Below are positions 22,324 to 34,100 of a DNA stretch of 64,000 nucleotides, in pieces (the stretch's first letter is position 1; each line of letters opens with the position of its first letter). Made by a program: the position numbers and the translations under genes. Source of the stretch: Protopterus annectens (lineage: Eukaryota; Chordata; Ceratodontiformes; Protopteridae); assembly GCF_019279795.1 (NCBI RefSeq), contig NC_056730.1, forward strand, positions 611,884,663 to 611,948,662, given 5' to 3'. Under the pieces are notes generated by a model. The model was not told the origin of the DNA. It did no database searches and saw only the letters and a list, made by a program, of their open reading frames with translations.

Positions 22324-25147
22324 GTATCACAAGGGATAAGAAACTAAGAGTAATGCTACTCAACGCCAGAAGTCTAAACCTCAAGATGCACGCACTCAAA
22401 ACTCTCCTTAGCATGGAGAACATCGATATCTGTGCAGTAAAAGAAACCTGGTTCAGAGCTCCCGAGAGCACCCCAGCACTACCAGGTTATACCTCAAACC
22501 ATGCTTTTCGGCCCCAAATCCTGGACCGAACCACAAAAGGAGGGGGAGTATCGATATTCATCAAAGATACCCACACCTCCAGGTTGGTGGCAAAGCACGA
22601 AGCATCAGAGACTATCCATGTGCAACTAACAGTAGGTAAAACTGCCTTCCAGTTTATAGCCTGCTACAGACCACCCTCCCAAACCCAGGAACCTCACTCG
22701 GCCTTCCTGAGAACACTGGAAAATATGAAGGTCTCTCCAAACACCATTATATTGGGTGACTTCAACTACCCAAACATAGACTGGGAGCATTACTCTAGCT
22801 CCAACACCCTAGCCCAAAGGTTTCTAGAATTTATAAACTCAAATGCTATGGAACAACTTGTTACCACTCCCACAAGAGGGGAAAACATACTGGACCTGAT
22901 CATCACCAACATGGGGACTCTATGCTCCAGACCAGAAGTGTATCCCTCACTGGTAAGATCAGACCATAAACTAATCTCACTGGATATTCACATCCCGACC
23001 CCACCCCTGCCCAGAAAACCACAGTGAAAAACTTCTCTAAAGCAAATTTCACACTCCTCAAAACCGAGGAGGAATCCTTCAAAGCCCCTGGGCCTGTGGA
23101 AAATATGGCCCAGACCGCAGAATCCTTTATAAACGCATTCTATGAACACCTTCAGGAATGCATGGATCATGCGATCCCAAATAAAACCAAGACCCAATCC
23201 TCCAAAGGCAGACGTCCTGTCTGGTGGACCCCAGCCATAAACAAACTATACAATAGAAGGAGGAAGCTATTAAATGATAGAGCAAAATTCCAAAAAGGGA
23301 AGGCATCACTGATCAGTATTAGCAAAAAACTACGGGCACTCATAAAATTGTCTAAGGCCAGTTTCGAGAGAAAAATTGCACAGGACACTAAAGATAATCA
23401 CAAGGCTTTCTTTAGTTATGTTAGGAACCTGGGTGGTAATTCCCAGATATGCTCAGAATTAGTCCAAAATGACAAAAAATACACTGAACCCACAGACATT
23501 GCCAACATCCTAGCTGACAGGTTCAGTGCAAACTTCTCCCCCCCCCCACTAAAAGGGCAAATATCTATCCCAGCAGAGTGCTGCCCCCCTGACATCTCAG
23601 ATGCTCAGGTAAGAGCTGCCCTCTCCAAAGCAAAAAACACAGCATCAATGGGATCAGATAGTGTCCTGGGCTGCGTCAGACATGAACTCCAAGAAGAGCT
23701 AAACCCAAACATAAAACTACTGTTCAATCTCAGCCTTACTACAGGATATGTGCCCAAAGAGTGGCGTACAGCAACAGTGGTCCCTCTCCATAAAGGTGGT
23801 GCCTCAACGGATCCTGGAAACTATCGCCCCATAAGCCTGACTAGCTTGGTCTGCAAACCTATGGAAAGGATCATCATGGACCTCATAAATAAAGATATTG
23901 GGGACCTACAGATACTGGATCCTACCCAGTTTGGCTTTGTTAAGGGCAGATCCTGCCTCTTAAACCTGGTTGATTTCTTTGAAACAGTCACCAAGGCCAT
24001 TGACGAGGGGAAGGTGGTCCACACAGCCTACCTGGACCTCACAAAAGCCTTCGATACAATGCCCCACTCGGGCATTATAGATAAGCTCACCAGCTTAAAT
24101 ATAAACCCCTATGTCACTAGATGGATTGCAAACTGGCTCAAGGACAGAACCCACATGGTTAGAATTGCTGGAGCCATGTCAGACTCCAAACCAGTTACAA
24201 GTGGTGTCCCACAAGGCTCAGTCCTGGGACCTCTCTTGTTCGGTATATATTTCTCGGAGGTACAGGCCAACATGGAAGGACTGTGGCTGACCAAGTTCGT
24301 AGATGACTGCAAACTGGGCGCCATAATCGACTCTCCAGCTGACACAAGCATCCTCCAAAAGGGCCTCATAGAAACAGACAACTGGTGCCAGAGCCATGGC
24401 CTCAAGCTAAATGCCAAAAAGTGTATAGTCACCCCCTTTGGCAAAAACAAAGTGCCCACAAATTGCCACATAGGTGGCAATCCATTAAGTACGGAAGAAG
24501 TAATTAGGGACCTGGGGACCCAAGTTGATAGCAATCTCTCGTTTGACAACCACGTAGCCAAAGTGGTTAGAAAAACATTTTATATAGCCCACCTAATCAT
24601 GAAGGGATTCACATCTAGATCAGGGGAGGTCATTGTGCCTCTTTACTCATCCCTCATCAGGCCCATAATTGAGTACAATGCCCCTTTTGGGATGTACCTT
24701 ACCAGACACCTGCAGCAACTGGAAAGACCCCAAAAGTACCTCACCAAGAGGATCAAAGGGCTCAAACAGATGCCATATGCTGCCTGGTTAAAGAAACTCC
24801 AGCTCTACTCAGTGGCATACTGCCTGTTCAGAGGCGATCTGTGCCTGATGTATAAAGCCATGTCCGACCCGGAATTAATGGACATGCTGCACCTCAGAAA
24901 ATCCAAATCTCATCGAGCTACGCGCTCGAGAGACTTGAACCTCAGCACTGAAATAAATAGGACATGCTGGAGGGACAGATTCATAACCCAGAGGCTCCCT
25001 TCACTCTGGAATAAAATCCCAGTCCAGGTTAGGCAGAGTCCCTCATTGACTCTCTTCAAGAGGAATCTTGATGAGTGGATGGGAGTTCGTAGGTTTACCC
25101 TGGGTATCACTTCTGTGTCACTGTTAGACAGAGGCACAGTATACTAA
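22245..25147 (+). pseudogene. CR1 ORF2: APE endonuclease and reverse transcriptase, one frameshift
   Basis: The likely start is the ATG at 22353 (MLLNARSLN); the frame is open from 22245. APE endonuclease motifs follow in order: LNARSL, KETW, GGGVSIF, GDFNYPNIDWE, ILDLIITN, RSDHK. At about 23003 one base is missing relative to copy B (CCCACCC-CTGCCC), shifting the frame. The second frame (23024-25147, 707 codons) holds the linker (VWWTPAINKLYNRRRKLL, residues 67-83), then NYRPISLTSL (267-276), motif A AYLDLTKAFDT (335-345), motif B SGVPQGSVLGP (393-403) and motif C KFVDDCKLG (424-432). In motif C the usual Ala is Val but both Asp are kept. The C-terminal CR1 domain ends SLLDRGTVY. This enzyme nicks target DNA and copies the LINE RNA there. 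Confidence 0.95.
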
Positions 25148-25260
25148 CCTTGAAAAAGGGCATAGCAAAATAAATTTAAAATGGGTGGCGAAAGCCAAAC
25201 ACATTCTGGCTAGGCTTATAAATGCCCTAGGGCAGATAGCCTAGTACGAACCTATGAACT
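25148..25260 (+). promoter_or_regulatory. CR1 3' UTR with conserved stem and octamer tail
   Basis: GGCTAGGCTTATAAATGCC and AGGGCAGATAGCCTAGTA can fold through CTAGGCT/AGCCTAG. A CCTATGAA tail unit follows. The same arrangement recurs at the 3' ends of copies A, B, E, F and H, so it is probably the site recognised by the CR1 reverse transcriptase (inference from conservation). Confidence 0.7.
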
Positions 25261-25754
25261 GATTGTAGCTCCCATCTGCAGTTAGAATTGCTGGTGCTGG
25301 AGAGGATACTTGCTTTCAAGCACAATGCTGGGGCATCAAGGAGTCAAAATACATGGTTTTGCTCCTTGTTCACCATCATGAGTCAAGACTCCTGCAGGTC
25401 CAGTTCCAAGGGACGGAGTACAAAGCAGAGGCTTGGAACAGTTAGCTCATGATCTCACCAGTGCTGCAGGTGTCCCTTGGACTGGTGAGCAGGTCCGTCA
25501 CCACCATGCAGACCTGAGGAGACGGAAGCAGGACCTATTGTACCAATGGATACAGGAGGCCCGTGACATGCAAGATGCCCCACTACTGATTAGGTAGCCA
25601 TGGAATGCAGTATGTAATACATGCTAATTTAGTCTATATAATGGATAGGTATGTCTCAATATCCCTCCATTTACTTCACAGCTGCAGGTGTCCATGCTGT
25701 GAATCAGCAAGCCTATGCAGATAGGCTGCTAAGGCTGCGCCACCAGGCAGGTTA

Positions 25755-26118
25755 GTAATTATTCTGCATGTATTGTTATATAAAATAGGTGGGAAAGCCT
25801 GAAAAAAGTGTTGTAGCCCAATAATACAGCCATAAAATGCCCTGAATAATTTCTCTGCATGTACTGTTATATAAAATAAGTCAGAGAGCCAGAAAAAGAG
25901 TGTAGTAACCCATTAATAAAGGTAAAATAAGTGTGGAATAATATCTTTGCATGTACTGTCATATAAAATAAGTGAGCGAGCCTGAAAAAGAGTGTTGTAA
26001 CCTATTAATAAAGGTATATGTCTTGAATAAATCTTCCGTATGAACTGTAATATCAAATGAAGGAGAGAGCCTGTAAAAAAGTGTGTAATGTAATTAATAA
26101 AGGTATAATACTTGGAGT
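25755..26118. repeat. about 91-bp tandem repeat, four units
   Basis: CTGCATGTAYTGTTATATAA recurs at about 25764, 25855 and 25946, and a divergent fourth unit follows near 26036. Each unit includes AGCCTGAAAAAGAGTGT and ATTAATAAAGGTA. Located in the intron of the decayed Myb-like gene. Confidence 0.85.
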
Positions 26119-27118
26119 GTGTCTGTGTCACTTACTTTGAAATGTTGCTGTACCCCTGCATTATATAAATAGTACTGTTGTATTAAGTGATGTCAACCCA
26201 CAGTTGGGCAGTCCCATATAAAGTGGATGAAGGAAGTGCTAGTAGCTGTGAAGCATATATACAGTCCTCAACAGTTGGTTAATGGCTGGCATGCATAGGT
26301 AAATCTGGCACATGAGTAGCTTGTTAATGTGTTCCCCAGAAATGTGAGTGTGCTACATGAAATGTAGGGTTCTGTAGAAATTTTACTGAAAATGTCACGT
26401 GAACACATCCAGATATGTAGATATATAAGTATAAATAAAATATATAACTATGTAGCTATAACATCTGCATCTTGAGCAGTTGGTATGTCAGATATAGGTC
26501 AGGTATATAATGAACTAGCTAAACCCATTACACAACCTAATGCATGTTGCCTAGTGTAATAATACATGTAGGGGATATACACCTGCAGTCAATAGGAATG
26601 TAGTGTAGAGTAAAAGTACTTAATATTCCTTGTCTAAGTCCTACCAGTCTGTAATCTGTAATCTCTATATGTGGAGCTTTTCTCCCCGGGCCTCTACTGA
26701 AAATGGAAATATATCCAGCTAGACTAGCCCGGTTAACAAATGTAAAATAAAATAAATAAATAAATAAATAATGGAGGTTTCTTTTTACACCCTACTGTAT
26801 GTGCATAAACAATGCAATTCCACACCTCAATGGGTATGTCTAATCTCAAAACATTTGTTGGGACATATGTCCTATTGTTCCATAAATATCTGCATTTACT
26901 TTGATGCATGTGCCTTGTTCAAACACCACAATCTTGGTGGCCTGTTGCCATCAATCATCCCTGCATGCTGTTGTAATGTCCACTGTCGTTCAATATATGC
27001 ATGTGTTATGCTTGCTGTTCAACTGTTGGAACCCTGGTGTGTTGGGTTAATGGGAATATTACTGCATGCTGTTACAACTAATTTGGAATGCTGTTGTCTA
27101 TGCTGTAATTAAACACAT
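26119..27118. other. intronic or intergenic sequence
   Basis: Between the second and last recognisable exons of the Myb-like relic. Apart from the LINE-like tail at 26650-26772 nothing is recognised. Confidence 0.4.
26650..26772 (+). mobile_element. 3' tail of an unidentified LINE or SINE
   Basis: GGAGCTTTTCTCCCCGGGCC, then TAGACTAGCCCGGTTAACAA (the GGGC/GCCC words can pair), then an AAAT-repeat tail. This is the typical form of a stem plus microsatellite 3' end of an L2/CR1-group element. Family not confirmed. Confidence 0.45.
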
Positions 27119-27475
27119 CTAATCACAGAACGTATGGGAAGGCCAGTCCCAGCGGACCCACCTGTCACTCCTCAGCTGGCGATTGCACCTGGCACCAGCA
27201 GGTCTGGTGCCCAGCCTGGGCTCCCCTCCTCCGTTGGTCCTGTGCCACCTTTGGGTGGAAGCACTGTAGGGGATGGGGCTCATCCCCCCGTGCAAGCGTG
27301 GGTGGAGAAGGGCCACCTGTCACCCTCCGAAACGTCTGGGTTGTGGTGCGTAGGGAGATCCAGCATTTAGTCGCTGATCCCCTATGCCAGCTTGAGGTGA
27401 GAGTGGCACAACTCATGGGTGAGCCTGCCCCTCCTATGCAGCCCCCAGCACAGCCACCCTCGGGGCTGTGAAGGT

Positions 27476-28056
27476 GCAGTGGGGACTGCCCATGGGTGGG
27501 GATCTCAGTTCCACTGTTACCATCTGTGGGCTCATGGGCTTGCGATTTCCAAACATCCGTCCCCGTCAATTGTGTTCACCCACCCCATGTGTCATACTCC
27601 GCCCCTGTATGCGTCTTGTTTGTCTTGTCTGTTTATCTCCCCAACCTACCTCCCCAAATATACCTACTTCCTCTACCTCACATTCCACTCTCACCTGAAA
27701 AAAAAAAGAAAAAAAGGGCAATCTGTTCTCACAAAAAAATTATGCCCCATACATAGCTGCCCATTTCGCACACACGTCTGTTGGACATGTGAACTGATAA
27801 TTATAATTGGCAGTACAACATACTTTGCTGTCCTCACCCCTCTCTCAGGGGTGGAAGGTTTCAAATTTCACTCCAAATACCTCACATATGCACAGCTGTT
27901 GCTGGTAAAGAAATGGGCAGCTATGGACCTTCCCTATACCTGTCCTGCACATCCCGAGCTGGTTTCCCTACTGTCTTTCCCTTTTTGTGCCCCCTTTTTC
28001 ACCACTTTCCTATCTCCCCATTTTCTTTTCTTTCAAAGAAATTAGCACGGGGGTTA
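27476..28056. other. gene-free, pyrimidine-rich sequence
   Basis: C/T-rich with an A-tract near 27699-27716. A 208-codon open frame here is compositional (mostly C/T) and shows no family features. Confidence 0.4.
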
Positions 28057-28190
28057 GTGGGAGTAAGCACTTTTAAGCAGTAGTTAGCGGGTTTGAGCGA
28101 CTGTGCGCATGTGTGTGCTTAGCTAAGCATCGCTAAGCATCGTGCAAACTCACGCAAACCCACTTACAACTGCTTAAAAGTGCCTTAGTC
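28057..28190. repeat. inverted repeat around GCACTTTTAAGCAG
   Basis: GCACTTTTAAGCAGTAGTTA at about 28065 and the complement of GCACTTTTAAGCAGTTGTAA at about 28182 form arms of some 35-50 bases. The centre is rich in CTAAGCATCG. The adjacent minus-strand SINE head suggests this is the body of that SINE or an insertion in it. Confidence 0.65.
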
Positions 28191-28221
28191 ACCCTGTATG
28201 TCAGGGCCCTTGTTCTGCTCA

Positions 28222-28315
28222 GCAGCAAAATAAAACACCTCTGTCAGTCTCGAACCCCAGACCTTGGACACACTAGACTGCATGAAGTACCACTAAGCCA
28301 CAGCAGACATACACT
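28222..28315 (-). mobile_element. tRNA-derived SINE head (minus strand)
   Basis: Minus-strand TGGCTTAGTGG (A box) and GGTTCGAGACT (B box) at tRNA spacing. The stretch after the B box (CTGACAGAGGTGTTTTATTT) parallels the one at 18.0 kb. Confidence 0.7.
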
Positions 28316-28557
28316 AACTTGGTGCTGAAATAAATATATCATGTAATACAATGAGTGAATGTAAAGGAAAAATAGGAAGGCCATAACACAAAGCTTGTTC
28401 TGTGGATCTTTACCAGCAATTGCTGTGGAATTGCCTTACATGACTGTGATAAGAGAAGCAGCCATTCTAGCTGCAAATAATGTTATAGAGGCACTTTACA
28501 ACCCCCACACAGTATCATAGCAGGACAAACACTGGCATATCTGATTAGGGCAGAGGC

Positions 28558-28860
28558 CATACTTCCTAACTGTGACTACTTTTCAGGGATGTCCCTGATT
28601 GTGAAACATATTTTAGCTGTGTCCCTCTGAATCCCTCTGAAAATTACTGATGTTAGTCAGAAAGGTGGGGTATTACACAATGAATAATGACAATAATAAC
28701 AGTAGACACTACTTGTACTTCATAAAAGGTATACTAATCCATATGCACTGCTTCACTCAAGTCTACACTTACTGTCTCTATTATTTGGAAGGTGTACCTC
28801 ACTTTTAACTACCTATCCCTGACTCCATGCAAATATGTATCTGAGTGTTTCATAGGCCTG
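28558..28860 (+). mobile_element. hAT-like fragment
   Basis: CATACTTCCTAACTGTGACT, then GGGATGTCCCTGATTGTG and TGTCCCTCTGAATCCCTC. The terminus and repeated TCCCT words match the family style seen in reverse at 4.9 kb. The other end is not defined. Confidence 0.4.
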
Positions 28861-30189
28861 GCAGAGGCACAAACACAGAAGCATATCAGCTTTTCAGCTG
28901 TTACACACTCTGCAAATAGCTTCAGGAGGACTTCCACAAGCATACCCTGATGTAGGAGTACAACACAGAAATACCAAAGGATGTAGCCATGTACTGGTAG
29001 CAACTGACTGTAACAATGCCATTGTACCAGTGCTGAAAACACCTGTGGGTTGCACAGACAAAGAATAACAGGCTAACATCTGGTTACCATCTGGATAGGT
29101 TCACAGTTGGGAACTATGCAGACAGACCACCTGCCTTGGTAAACTGACAGGTACACACCAATCCTTTCAGTCCAGTAGGATAACACTCACACAATAATAC
29201 ATAATGCTCTCTGTATGTCTGCATCCCCCCCCCCAAATTTTAAATATACATGTGTGTTTATGGTCTACCAAGGATGTAGGTAGGCATACTCAGTACTGGA
29301 ATTGTCCAGTTTTCCTGAGAATCCTGTGCTAATGTCAACAATAAAAAACACAAACCCTGCAGAAGTGAATACATTAATATGCACAGTATAACAGTTCACA
29401 AACAGTTCATGTGCCAAAAGAATACTTCTCAATAACTACTTTTGTATGGCAGTTAATTATATAAGTAGAAAAGAAACTACATACTCACATATATCTTGTG
29501 TAAGCATTTGTAGGGGTGAGTTAAACTCTACACTGATAGTTCTGTACTGGAAGTGGCAACAGTCAGGTCTGAGTACAACATGTACATCACTGTCTACACC
29601 TCTAGCTTCAGATATAAGAAGTATACCAACCTTCTGACTTAAACAACAGTGTCCACAGCAAACAAGCATGGGCCCCACTCTGGAAATCTGAATGGGATAC
29701 GCCTACATAACTTAGCAATTTATAGCATTGTGTTGCCATGACAGTGAGTACTGCAATTACCACACAGCAGGCTGTATGCATTTACCAAATGCTCGGCACC
29801 AATTGGTGCAGAGGGCATCACATGCACATGTGCAGAAAACTATAAAAGCAGACTGTACTTGCTATCCCCACATGCAATCATTACATTGCATGTGTTATAG
29901 CATCTGTAAACCTGGAGAGGAGTAAAAAAAAAATATTACTTAATAATACAAATGTTTAATTAAGTAAAACAAATTTACTGAATTACTAACCCAAAATATT
30001 AATTAAGTAAAAAAAAAACCTTAAGTAATAACCAAAGAAAATTAAGTAAAAGCAAACTTTACTCTATACCAAAAAAAAAGATTGTCAAAACATACACAGA
30101 TGGACCTGAAAGTGACAAACAGGTATGTAACAGATATGTGGTTACTGGCAAGTAGTAGATGTTTATGAAGATAAAGTAAAAATACAGTG
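28861..30189. other. gene-free sequence
   Basis: Includes an A-rich stretch at 29926-30080 with repeated TTAAGTAAAA words. No gene recognised. Confidence 0.4.
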
Positions 30190-30345
30190 CCAGAAAGCGT
30201 TGAAACTCCGTCCAAGCAGTTTATTCAAACAATGGTAAAAACAGACCAAGATAAAAACACGAATATCTTTTGTTAACGCTTTTAAAACCAAGAATCAACG
30301 TGCGTTTTCGTCCTTGTGTATAGGACTACATCAGATGTTTATGAA
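30190..30345 (-). mobile_element. Penelope-like 3' terminal fragment with hammerhead-like core
   Basis: Minus strand reads CTGATGTAGTCC, a short loop, then GGACGAAAACGC. This is a near match to a minimal hammerhead (CUGANGA, stem II GUCC/GGAC, GAAA) with one core change. It is followed by an AATAAACTGCTTGGACGG segment. PLEs carry hammerheads in their terminal repeats. No ORF remains. Confidence 0.45.
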
Positions 30346-31239
30346 GAGTACTGTAAATACTTTGAAACATACATATGTGGCAGCAGTAGGTATGTATGCA
30401 CTGATGCCATGCATGACTACTGCCATGGACAAATTAGTGTGTAGCTGTGTGCAGTGGGACATAACTGTGACATATGTAGCTCAGCATTAAATGTCAAACA
30501 TCTGATCATGTCATCTATGTTCTGTACAGTACTGTGCATAAAGGCTGTTTGGGGGAGTAGTGCAAACAGCTATATAAACCTGGATGTGACAGAGTAACAC
30601 ATGCATGATAGTCATATAATGGTAGCTTAGCATTGGCAACTGCTCTACCAGGCTAGTATAGTAATGTAGCATTAGCAGCTATAAATACTCCTTGTAATAT
30701 TACTGTTATGCACACATGTGACAACTGTTCATGTTGTAACAAGGCCCAACAGGTCATCCGTGAGGTCTACGGACTTACAACAGTGTGGACCTTGTGTGTG
30801 TATGGCACACACATATGGAGAGATATTTATGTGTCAGATATATTAGCATCTTGACATGTGCATAGAGAAAGGGACATACTGCAACTGTTTGTGAAGGGTG
30901 GACATATATATATGTTGGTGAAGGTTGTTATGTGCATATTTTTATGTAGGTTGTAGTGTGTGGCAAACAAGACAGCATACAGTGCTGGTATATGACATGT
31001 GGTGTTTAAACACTGTGGGTATGATTTGTTAAGTTTTTAGTCTTCCAGACAGGGAGTCCTGCTAATGATACATGGGCTGAGAATATTCTTCAAAAGACTG
31101 CGCAATATTATTACATAACTGTATCCCTCTCAACCTTTGCATAATTGATATTCCCACCATGAAAGGTGGACTGTATATGTGCCTATATGTAAATCTATAT
31201 GTACACCAATGGATGTTTGTATGTACACTCAAGCTCAAT
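30346..31239. other. gene-free sequence
   Basis: TG-rich, no recognised feature. Confidence 0.4.
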
Positions 31240-31870
31240 GTTGTAAATGTATTGCCATCCCTTTTGTTGAAAACCCTGTACCCATGAACTACCACATAGG
31301 TGGTAGTCTACTCAACACCGAAAGTGTGATAAGAGACCACGGGACACAGGTGGACAGTTGTGTCCCTTTTGATAATCACAGTGCCACACTAGTCATGTAA
31401 ATTGTGTAGTCTAACTGAGTCTTACAAAACCACAGCTACACTGTGTTGCATACCGCCTACCCAGAGGCAACCTCTGCCTAACATACAAAGCTATGCCAAA
31501 CCCACAGGTGTTGGACATGCTCCATGTAAACAGATCAAAATCCCTACAAGCTACACACTGTACTGATCTAAACCTTGTAACATCAAAAAGCAGAACATAC
31601 TGGAGTGATACATTCTCATCTCAGACACATGCCATACTCTGGAACTAACTACCTATCAATAGCAAAGAAAGGTCCCCATTAGCAGTCATCATGAATAACC
31701 ATGATGAATGGATGTGAGATAGGAAATACAACCCGGGAATCACCTCTGTGGCTCTGCATGACAGGGGTACATGAACTTAAATTACATGGGTGTTGAAGGG
31801 CTGGGTACCATATGGCTAGGCTTCTATAGGCCCTACGGCTAATAGCCTATTAGCTACCTAGGACCTAATA
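31240..31870 (+). mobile_element. CR1-type LINE, 3' relic (copy H)
   Basis: Begins within the reverse transcriptase C-terminal half (IAIPFVENPVPMNYHIGGS, matching IVTPFGKNKVPTNCHIGGN of copy C). It continues with several lesions to SVALHDRGT and ends with CTAGGCTTCTATAGGCCCTA and a degenerate tail. Old copy, roughly 500 bases of CDS plus the 3' UTR. Confidence 0.85.
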
Positions 31871-32934
31871 CACACACGCATGTGCATGTTGCATTAATTG
31901 CTATGTGAGGTTGACTGAGTGTGATGGTGAATGTGTAGGTGAATGTGTCAATGTAGTGTATATGTGTGATAGCCTAGTGGGAAACTGTTTATATCATGGT
32001 ATGTACTGTTTTAGCTCTGATCCCCGCAAAAGATATGCATGCTATTGCTAGGCAGGAAAAGCAGTATGGCATACAGTGTGACATAGTCCCATGGTGTTGA
32101 CTGGAGTGTGCCATTGTAAGTGTGCCATTGTAGGCTAAAGCAGTACATGTATGCTTATTGATTGTTAACACTAGTGAATACAAATCCCGTATGAACTGTA
32201 GTACTACCTGAAGCTGTAGGCCTAAACAGCACAGTATGGTGTATATCCACATTGCTTGGAAACACTGTTTTGTTTTTTACCTGTAGTCCTCACACATTAC
32301 ATACCTCAGGCATAAGGTTTTGTAAGTGCTGACACACAGTACTGTATGGTACACAGGTAAAGCTCATCTGGGTTGCCATACCTTTGTGTCTCGTAGGTAT
32401 GTCTGATGTGTGTGTGGGTATGCCTGTAACATGGCCTCGGTCGTATGTGTGTTACAGGATATAAATGCATATCTAGCAACATGTATAGTGTAGTACAGCA
32501 GTATGCCACCTATATTGATGAATGTGCACATATGTTACTTAGGGGTTTGCTATCAACAAGTAGTGTGGTGTACTGGTAGTACTGTAACTGTACTTTACAA
32601 TCATTTCAGTGGATGACATATTTCTGTATGCATTAGCTTCATATATACCTCCTGTGGCTAGGTGGTGCAGTGTGTCACATACAGTGTGCCATGTACTGTT
32701 GTATAGTCTTACATACTGGTTTCACTTTGTTGCTGTGCAGAACATGGTTTAATATATAGAATGTGCCAGGCACTGTCAGGCAGTTGTGGGCTGAGCACTG
32801 ATATGTGGTATTAAAAGTGTGTATCTACTGACAGCTAATAGATTGCTATATATGGCATTTCATTGATATCTGTACTTTAGAATGTTAAGTGTGCCACATG
32901 ACTTGCTCACAATAATTGTTTTATTGTCTTCCAG
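31871..32934. other. presumed 5' part of the Harbinger element
   Basis: TG/CA-rich, no coding region. Lies just before the Myb-like gene and may be its promoter region. The Harbinger terminal repeats could not be located. Confidence 0.3.
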
Positions 32935-33486
32935 GGACATGTCTCACCATCACAACCCTGCATATTCCCCTGAAGAGGAGGAACTCATAATATCCACCCC
33001 AGTACAACATCACACCCTGCTGTTCTCCTGAACCAGCTAGGACCAGCATGAGCGCACTGCACTGTGGCAAGATGTTGGCCATCAGGCTAATGACATAGGC
33101 ATGTATAACTGGACTTATGAGCAGGTACGCCATCACTGCAATGATTTAATTAGACATGTCCGGCAGCATGCCTCCGATATCCGCAGACAACAGCTTGCCG
33201 CAGGTGGTGGTGCAGCATTACATCCGCCCATCACCAGAGTGGAAGAGCTGCTCCTCAGCATGGTGGCCCCTGGCCAACCACTACAACAGACATGTGTCAT
33301 CATGGAGGCCGGAGTCACCCAGCAAGTTGATGCGGAGCGTGCAGGTAACATGGCATATCTGTAGACTACTGTTAGCTTGATTGTTAGAACATGCAGATGT
33401 GTACTGTGTATTTAGAAGATGTGGAGCCTGGTGTTGTGCAATACTGATAATATGGAACATAATCTGTATGCCTGTGACTGTCAACC

Positions 33487-33586
33487 ATTTTACAGTAGTA
33501 CAACGGTTGACAGTCACAGGCAATACTGATAATATGGAACATAATCTGTATGCCTGTGACTGTCAACCGTTGTACTACTGTAAAAT
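33487..33586. repeat. perfect 35-bp inverted repeat, 30-bp spacer
   Basis: 33487-33521 (ATTTTACAGTAGTACAACGG...) and 33552-33586 are exact reverse complements. In addition 33439-33486 and 33521-33568 are direct copies (82-bp offset) of one segment. This pattern suggests one template-switch event. It lies in intron 1 of the Myb-like gene. Confidence 0.95.
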
Positions 33587-34100
33587 TGCAAACTCACAGC
33601 AGCAATGCCATAGTTGTTGACACTGACAAACTGTCTCATATCCTTGTAGGTCCCTCTGGTGTGACAGCAAGACAGCAGACCCATGCTGGTGAGTGTTCTA
33701 CATTTAATATAGCAAATAACATGTGCATGTCATAGGTGAGTTGTAGGCCATATACACATGTAAAACACCTACAAATAATGCATGATCTGCATGTTTTCTG
33801 TGGAACTATTCTGGCTGTTTATTCTATTGGTGGTTATATAGGATTTTGATCCATAAGACTTATACACACACCAAGTCATACTACATTTTTTGGTTTTGGG
33901 TAAGTTTGTGTATAACGGTCTTGCTTTGGATCTATTTAGTCCTTTGTGGATTTATTATTTATGCCATATCTATTGTGTACAGGCTGGATTATATATGAGA
34001 TATATATATTTGGGTTCAGTATATATATCAAGATATAATTAACACTGGTCTTTTATTAAGTGACATATTTGTTCAGACTTGTTGACATATTTCTTTTGGT

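Larger units (their letters stand above)
21350..25260 (+). mobile_element. CR1-type LINE, near-complete young copy (copy C)
   Basis: Both ORFs are present in order: ORF1 (zinc finger plus esterase), then ORF2 (endonuclease plus reverse transcriptase), then a short 3' UTR ending with the conserved CTAGGCTT...TAGCCTAG stem and one CCTATGAA unit. The repeat-bearing leader (from 15.1 kb or nearer) probably belongs to it. Only two single-base frameshifts interrupt the coding part. It is nearly identical to copy B and close to copy G at the window end, implying recent activity. Confidence 0.95.
25263..27475 (+). pseudogene. Harbinger Myb/SANT-like gene, decayed copy
   Basis: 25420-25600 encodes, after a one-base shift near 25440, a Myb/SANT-like helix region reading WTGEQVRHHHADLRRRKQD, clearly related to WTYEQVRHHCNDLIRHVRQ of the better copy at 33 kb. 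A short exon with acceptor AG and donor GT follows at about 25682-25751 (AGVHAVNQQAYADRLLRL). A GC-rich last exon after CACAG at 27128 ends about 27472 (REIQHLVADPLCQLEVRV) and itself needs a frameshift. These proteins are the DNA-binding partners of Harbinger transposases. CR1 copy C ends directly upstream, so it may have inserted into this element. No transposase gene is seen with it. Confidence 0.6.

Noticed and set aside
27419-28045. 208-codon plus-strand frame
   Set aside because: Sequence is C/T-rich and low complexity; no domain, no start context, no conserved words.
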